Positions 23,901 through 26,397 of a stretch of 26,397 nt of DNA are shown here, piece after piece. Both the position numbers and the translations under genes were made by a program. The stretch spans positions 10,940-37,336 of IMG/VR virus record IMGVR_UViG_3300030060_007040; one strand, given 5' to 3'. Within the stretch, counting starts at the first letter, position 1. Each line of letters begins with the position of its first letter. This DNA comes from a virus. The notes under the pieces were generated by a model. That model was not told the DNA's origin and did no database searches. It saw only the letters and a list, made by a program, of their open reading frames with translations.

Positions 23901-26397
23901 TTTTGCCAAGCCCAGTTCCTTTAAGTCTACTACCTAAAACGCCTTCACCTGCGTCTATATCTTTTATAAGATTGCTTCCAGCGCCAGCTACACCTGCGGC
24001 TGCTATTGCTCCAGTGCCGAGGCTAGTACCAAAAGCATTGATACCTGCTCGGTTCGTAGCGTCACCGCTAAATTGAGCAATTTGGCCAGCAAGCATTGGA
24101 GCGGCAAAAGCTATGCCTTGCCCCAACGAAGAAACCCTTGAGTTCATACCGAATCTTGCTTGTTCTCTTTGACTTCTTTCTTGTTTTCTTTGTTCTTTTA
24201 TAGCCTTGGCTTTAGCGTCTCTTGCTTTCTGTCTGGCTTTTTTATCTTCTTCGGAAAATTCAGCGGAGCTTTTAGAGTTTTCTCTTATTTGCTTGATTTC
24301 TTCATGGATAGCTGTTACTCTCTCTTCTCTAGCGTCATATTCGGCTTGCATAGCCTCTTCAATTTCTTGCGCGTCTTTAGCTTCCAGTCGCCCCATAACC
24401 GTATCGAAGCTAACTTTCTTGCCCTCTGCGTCTTTAAACATAACGTCCTTGCTGCCAGACCGCACTTCCATACCTTGGGTTGCTGCAAAGTCTTGGACTT
24501 GACGCTTACTAAATTTATCACCACCAGCAGCATCACGTTTTCTGCCAAAATCATCAATTCTTACTGGTTCTCTTAGCTTTTCTCTTTCTTCGCGCAGTAT
24601 CCCAATGTCAAGGGCGGCTTTTCCTCTTGCTTCCGTGTTTCTTAGCCCACGTTGATTTTTAACAAGCGTTTCATAGTCTTGGTCTGCTTTTTGTCTGGCT
24701 GTTATAGAATCTTGAATAGCCTTAGATTCTTTTGCTCTTTCTTCCCTAAACTCTCTACTAGACTGAACTATGCTTTGGATCGCGGGAGCAATTAAGGCTA
24801 TACTGATGCCACCGCCAACAAAGTCTCCAAAGTCTGCTGCGTAGTTAGGTACGTACCCGTGACTTGCTCCTTGAGTCTGCAAGTCTTTCATGCTCTTGCC
24901 AGAAGCTCTGTGCATGTTGATTGCGCGGCCAAGCGAGCCTTCAGCAGCGTTGTATACTCCGATGCCACCGCTTGCAGCCAACCTAGAGTCGTAACCAACT
25001 TTGACTTGACTTCGGGAATAACCAGCCGCCATCTCACGGCCAATAGCGGCCTTCAGAGCGTCTTGCGCAAAGTTCGGAACAAACCCACCAGCCATTACGC
25101 CCTTCTGGCCAAAGTAGCCTTTCCACTGAGTTTTAAGCGCGGGGTTTTTGTTTAAAACACCCATAGCCTGCCTGAATCTTTCTGGGCCAACTATCTTAGA
25201 AAGTCCTTGCGTCTTGATGTTGTTGGTGAGCATATCAACCAAGTATTTACTGAACGAGCTTGCAACATCTACAACCTTTTTAACATCGCGCTTGCTTCTT
25301 TCGAACATAGAAAGTTTTAGCTGCAAATGTTTTTGTGTGCCGAGCTTTTGCGCCATTTCTTCAGCAATAACAAAGTCACTGCCTTTTTTGGCTCCAGCGG
25401 CTGGTAGCCCGTATTCTTGAGCGAACTCTTCTTCAAACTTAACGCCAGCTACAGCACCACTTGCGCTTCCTTTGTTAAACTTAGCACCTACAGCACCTAA
25501 AACTTGATAAGCCAAGCCGTCGAATAAGCCTGGCACCTGATCAAGTAGCATTGTGTATTTTGGGTTAGCTTTCTTGATCTTTCTGGAGCTCAAACCACCA
25601 ACGGTGATGCTGCCTGCTCTACCTTCTAAGTCTCCGCCAACAACAAGCGTTTCTCCTTCTGGGCCTCTGATAAGAGTTTTGCCGCCGACACGTTTGGTGA
25701 TTTCTTTTTGGCTTAAATTGGTGTCAATTGATTTTGCTTTATTGGCTGGGTTTACATTGATAAATGCGTCACCTAAGTCTTCGTCACGTAAACCGCCAAA
25801 TTCAAAATTAGGAATTTCAACATTAGGGATAAAACCACCGCTAGCTAGTTTTGTGTTTTTAGTAACTACCAAGCCTATTTTACCTATTCTGTTTCCTAAA
25901 GAAATGTCGTCAATTTTACCATCTTTTATGCTTTTTTTCGGGGGTCCAGCTAAAAAACTATTAGCACCTTTCTTTAAGACTTGCGACAATTGAGCAGTTT
26001 GCCTTGTTCTCACTTCAGTGGGTTGCCCTCCACTAGACATTATGTCAAAAAATGCATTTCCTTGTTGCAAGCTGCCTCCCACTTTGTTTCTAGCAGAAAC
26101 TTCACCAAGTATGCCTTGAATTTGATTGTTTAAATATTTGAAGTTAACCTTTGGTTTTTTTAAGTGAGTCTTTATACCTTCTAAAGAAGACTCATCTACA
26201 CGCCCCAAGCTGTCGCTCCAAATTTCAAAATTTTTCATTCTTTCGCTAACAGGCGTGTTTGTTCTAGGCATTATTTCCCTAACAACAGTGTTAGCTTCTT
26301 GAGCGTATTGCTCTACTGTTTTACCTAAACGGGTTACATTTATAATCGCTGAGAATCTATCTTTTTTGTCAGCATTAGTGCTAATTAATCCCGTTCT
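17926..26397 (-). CDS. Tail tape measure protein, N-terminus beyond the window edge
   Basis: At least 2823 codons. The frame stays open from the right edge to the TAA at 17926-17928; ATG 26271 is internal, with 42 more open codons upstream. Numbering from that ATG: residues 1-480 are an unusual modular region with two nuclease-like segments and GG[F/Y][I/V]PN motifs; about 484-503 and 740-835 are hydrophobic stretches (IALIAPAIQSIVQ; GPIAAVGAVAFAVDSMGKAM); about 505-730 and most of 840-2330 are charged, Gln-rich coiled coil. The C-terminal region carries FNKGGLVKGYNSGGIV and two copies of the GEYV[I/V]R...YG..FF..LN motif (about 2380-2405 and 2646-2672), typical of tape-measure C-termini. It sets tail length, fills the tail tube and is ejected with DNA. 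It is on the strand opposite the tip genes, unlike lambda, and converges on the 250-aa gene with a 4-base overlap. Confidence 0.9.
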   Translation of the reverse strand, partial: RTGLISTNADKKDRFSAIINVTRLGKTVEQYAQEANTVVREIMPRTNTPVSERMKNFEIWSDSLGRVDESSLEGIKTHLKKPKVNFKYLNNQIQGILGEVSARNKVGGSLQQGNAFFDIMSSGGQPTEVRTRQTAQLSQVLKKGANSFLAGPPKKSIKDGKIDDISLGNRIGKIGLVVTKNTKLASGGFIPNVEIPNFEFGGLRDEDLGDAFINVNPANKAKSIDTNLSQKEITKRVGGKTLIRGPEGETLVVGGDLEGRAGSITVGGLSSRKIKKANPKYTMLLDQVPGLFDGLAYQVLGAVGAKFNKGSASGAVAGVKFEEEFAQEYGLPAAGAKKGSDFVIAEEMAQKLGTQKHLQLKLSMFERSKRDVKKVVDVASSFSKYLVDMLTNNIKTQGLSKIVGPERFRQAMGVLNKNPALKTQWKGYFGQKGVMAGGFVPNFAQDALKAAIGREMAAGYSRSQVKVGYDSRLAASGGIGVYNAAEGSLGRAINMHRASGKSMKDLQTQGASHGYVPNYAADFGDFVGGGISIALIAPAIQSIVQSSREFREERAKESKAIQDSITARQKADQDYETLVKNQRGLRNTEARGKAALDIGILREEREKLREPVRIDDFGRKRDAAGGDKFSKRQVQDFAATQGMEVRSGSKDVMFKDAEGKKVSFDTVMGRLEAKDAQEIEEAMQAEYDAREERVTAIHEEIKQIRENSKSSAEFSEEDKKARQKARDAKAKAIKEQRKQERSQREQARFGMNSRVSSLGQGIAFAAPMLAGQIAQFSGDATNRAGINAFGTSLGTGAIAAAGVAGAGSNLIKDIDAGEGVLGSRLKGTGLGKTVQGAAAFAGPIAAVGAVAFAVDSMGKAMAKADIKKEADKIGKELENVGQQFNRLQQSGQQFMESFDKLKAAFDDPLNTNAGDIQKIQTNLTKALSDAPAEFRNKIKAAAGDADKIREAFGEISLDLQRQQAALKGAQDILNLQADLGAGGGLFTKLLGFEDTTIFEDNAEGEKALTAARGIVGSTLDRGGLAEALEQGRNIDLSGRDFREFFGDDFAQSVLSQSLDDQEEIFKIIDELFVDIKSSAKDAAQVTADLEKRQKVEKAYQKTAKDLNNQLQSLQASLAKTAQRVLENVKSISSFNDNIKDFQLDLATGAFQGARKLNQPFLTNVEQARSDASERQFEIRANSIKELRRAISEGAANALNITSQQFQDSARKIEQASTNLGQGQSRELLSQLQRDSRALNALTPVMEKAFAAFANNPKKLDALNTVSQDIKAALISAQYTREQASALTAVLNESILANKEATTNKLGQIIQQQQHQLKIEEQQAYWAQESAKLQNRIATAGGAGDFLRSSKNSDLSSNIDKLGDTLELAITASFSKSVVDLGRANASLLDNLLNNLNLDSVRNLGAQGLAPLLGPAITGRSQDLSRQFDRSAILTNIMSGGRVQVDPSSFDTDQIAVEQLASQLKLSELPDSVNAIRKNSAILNNLIISQASDIANKNRDSFSDALRMNGLHHLDANTQNAVIAGQNTVEVGKAIGQTNASGFRQLDRSLTVSFDAFKSRFGEIQEIIGKMEDRTAGREAGRKAADAQSRILLEQQRQELEKRAGGGSIITQKAGKMSMDHFGGGAFNEYGPDRDTVFEMMRTMASERIDFNKFLNAVEKGRPRTQEQDRRFGQDGGKSFRQVEKENFNSLMRVTGLSANVIQQNIQRMMTKEGFAAAQHGVGVLPRGDRLLAATTDSENASRQLRQDDLAKNNYNKIVQNNIALAKQLNMVFDRTTNSFREAASNVESVTGESLASRRAYVESLGEQAPRDSKGNIIQDFSQKEKQAAKKFQQNQNRTTVDPDPRAEAVKGTISSISFDSTAGIAPTTRKSRFQEVATKPDQVSKQLFELRNKSVKQLLEQKELLDSDNLKQQEIIDALESMPSDSPELQMVMLKAVEAQAQVEANENLKRGIDSTIEYRQLEENRAELIRQLKLETELQMEAMKGNILSSEKLTQLIEFQKTENLNAARRAATLASRDLAVGGTTTFGDPREIAKNQVSSFGTALTGLIAPTQANADRGARLGARLQGIRAAQNTAATAAMQNAGFEQVSFSEFGKSLEEMIDEAGGDAIAVARQLKAASPGLSLKEVLDAATEVSPKLKDVLQEISDETTNVVLKNADGLRTLSDVTTELDKRIKEAREGTTGLTSETFEKLELEKRAEEAEQFARTLEMVKNGMVSATMAVDDNRRRVDSIIQRAAQGDGTLDLTGTDETIAADVNDARNALIKEQKNKREALIEAEEKGLITTDQLREKVNQLNQEMLETGAYGFTNFIDSIRSEFTFTQQDFAKDMDQMGRDFGRDFKSGAADAFGEAIRGTKKLKDAFSDMMANMADKMLDKSLDMATNTAFSFLGFNKGGLVKGYNSGGIVKGGSGVKDDVPAYLSRGEYVIRRKTVNEYGKDFFDSLNSAKVVAANKGGMIDNTKLTKESADRIFSGKARNMAAIQAERQKRQSALQRAGIEAFGYKESTGDTKKDWLGRDTGQQVLANRVGFRLDFGKPLNEQRIKNIQNAVNAYPEVGPFIDPDIFKRSTVEIGGGSSKLKLKNSFIYNETKRPDQGRFVADPRLSTLALNDENNPQNKYKFEKADQFFDYQKDRLDYYAEKQKELQEFQDQKSNRRRSFLFGAGALLFAGGLKGFAKGGQNKEDDIPALLTGGEYVVRKGIVDKYGLNFFENLNRGRISAFNKGGYVAPVTGARPTTEFQGNKSNAGGVELGSTTNNISISVNVENNGAVTTQTNQDGSRNTNAASQEETKQLAERVRGAVIGVLAEQKRPGGMLYGTPGSV
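24838..25839 (-). repeat. Three spaced GG[F/Y][I/V]PN motifs in the tape-measure N-terminal region
   Basis: SGGFIPNV at 25819-25839, GGFVPNFA at 25066-25089 and HGYVPNYA at 24838-24861. Between the second and third lies ALKAAIGREMAAGYSRSQVK and a GIGVYNAAEGSLGRAI segment. From memory, similar 'GF[IV]PNFA' punctuated stretches occur in large marine phage proteins. They seem to mark borders between modules; their role (hinge, cleavage site or packing motif) is unknown. Confidence 0.6.
25237..25554 (-). other. Segment of the tape measure resembling a PD-(D/E)XK nuclease fold (second)
   Basis: Residues about 240-345 counted from ATG 26271. A Gly-rich approach leads to FEEEFAQEYGLP (Glu280-282), then GSDFVIAEE with Asp299, then HLQLKLSMF with Gln317-Leu-Lys319. 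This again gives the E, D, (E/Q)xK order of PD-(D/E)XK enzymes, the QxK form being known in some subfamilies. It is followed by a helix-rich block (KRDVKKVVDVASSFSKYLVD). Weaker than a family match and needs a profile search. Confidence 0.3.
25942..26124 (-). other. Segment of the tape measure resembling a PD-(D/E)XK nuclease fold (first)
   Basis: Residues about 50-110 counted from ATG 26271. An acidic residue sits in a helix start (GILGEVSARNK, Glu57), followed by a strand with Asp76 (GNAFFDI) and, ten residues on, Glu86-Val-Arg88 in TEVRTRQ. The order E, then D, then ExK/ExR in successive strands is the PD-(D/E)XK core, close to 'G-LGE...FDI...EVKTR' of endonuclease-like proteins. Arg replaces the usual Lys, so catalysis is uncertain. 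This is a pattern match only. Confidence 0.35.

Noticed and set aside
24160-24576. 138-codon Phe/Ser-rich plus-strand frame opposite the tape measure
   Set aside because: Antisense of the Lys/Glu/Arg-rich coiled-coil segment, which yields Phe/Ser/Leu codons.
26269-26271. ATG 26271 as the tape-measure start
   Set aside because: The frame is open upstream to the window edge and the upstream peptide looks coding; no Shine-Dalgarno precedes this ATG.
1-26397. tRNA genes, CRISPR arrays, insertion sequences, attachment sites
   Set aside because: Nothing supports them: there is no free space for tRNAs, no spaced identical repeats, and no transposase or integrase coding sequence.

Overview
The window is a stretch of tailed-phage genome, or of a prophage. 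It carries the tail-tip, adhesin and tape-measure region of a siphovirus with a lambda-type tail. It is AT-rich and almost entirely coding: the only real intergenic gap is the 88 bp at 9801-9888. Neighbouring genes overlap by a few bases or sit one base apart. The lambda-like M-L-K-I-J tip set points to a Gram-negative host. The adhesin types (IPT/TIG Ig-like repeats, a cupredoxin-like module, GxGYxxxP repeats) and the tape-measure sequence style resemble uncultured marine phages, but that host and habitat reading is inference.

Layout from left to right. (1) 2-2244, plus strand: a GT-B (family 9-like) glycosyltransferase whose N- and C-terminal halves lie in two overlapping frames, then a conserved protein that may be a single-strand annealing protein (weak call). 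(2) 2234-9800, minus strand: six tightly coupled genes transcribed leftwards. They are a tail structural protein with an IPT/TIG tail, three large beta-rich adhesin-like proteins (751, 476 and 588 aa), a 258-aa protein with a TIG domain plus a jelly-roll-like domain, and a 107-aa fibre-chaperone-like protein. (3) 9801-9888: a divergent control region with an inverted pair of 8-bp boxes. (4) 9889-17929, plus strand: homologues of lambda gpM, gpL (Cys-rich, Fe-S type), gpK (JAMM plus NlpC/P60 hydrolase), gpI and gpJ (1414 aa, host specificity), then a 250-aa accessory protein. (5) 17926-26397, minus strand: a tape-measure protein of at least 2823 codons, running off the right edge.

How the genes would work together: the tape measure sets tail length and is ejected with DNA. 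M, L, K, I and J build the tip; K supplies peptidoglycan hydrolysis and J receptor binding. The leftward operon supplies extra adhesins and their probable chaperone. The glycosyltransferase may modify host surface glycans or virion proteins.

The observations most worth following are: (a) the M-to-J tip block is inverted relative to the tape measure, and one inversion of 9889-17929 would restore the usual tape measure-M-L-K-I-J-adhesin order; (b) the N-terminal part of the tape measure holds two segments that look like PD-(D/E)XK nuclease folds, separated by recurring GG[F/Y][I/V]PN linkers; (c) a cupredoxin-like module in a tail adhesin; (d) carbohydrate-binding-like modules grafted onto both gpM and gpL; (e) the split glycosyltransferase.
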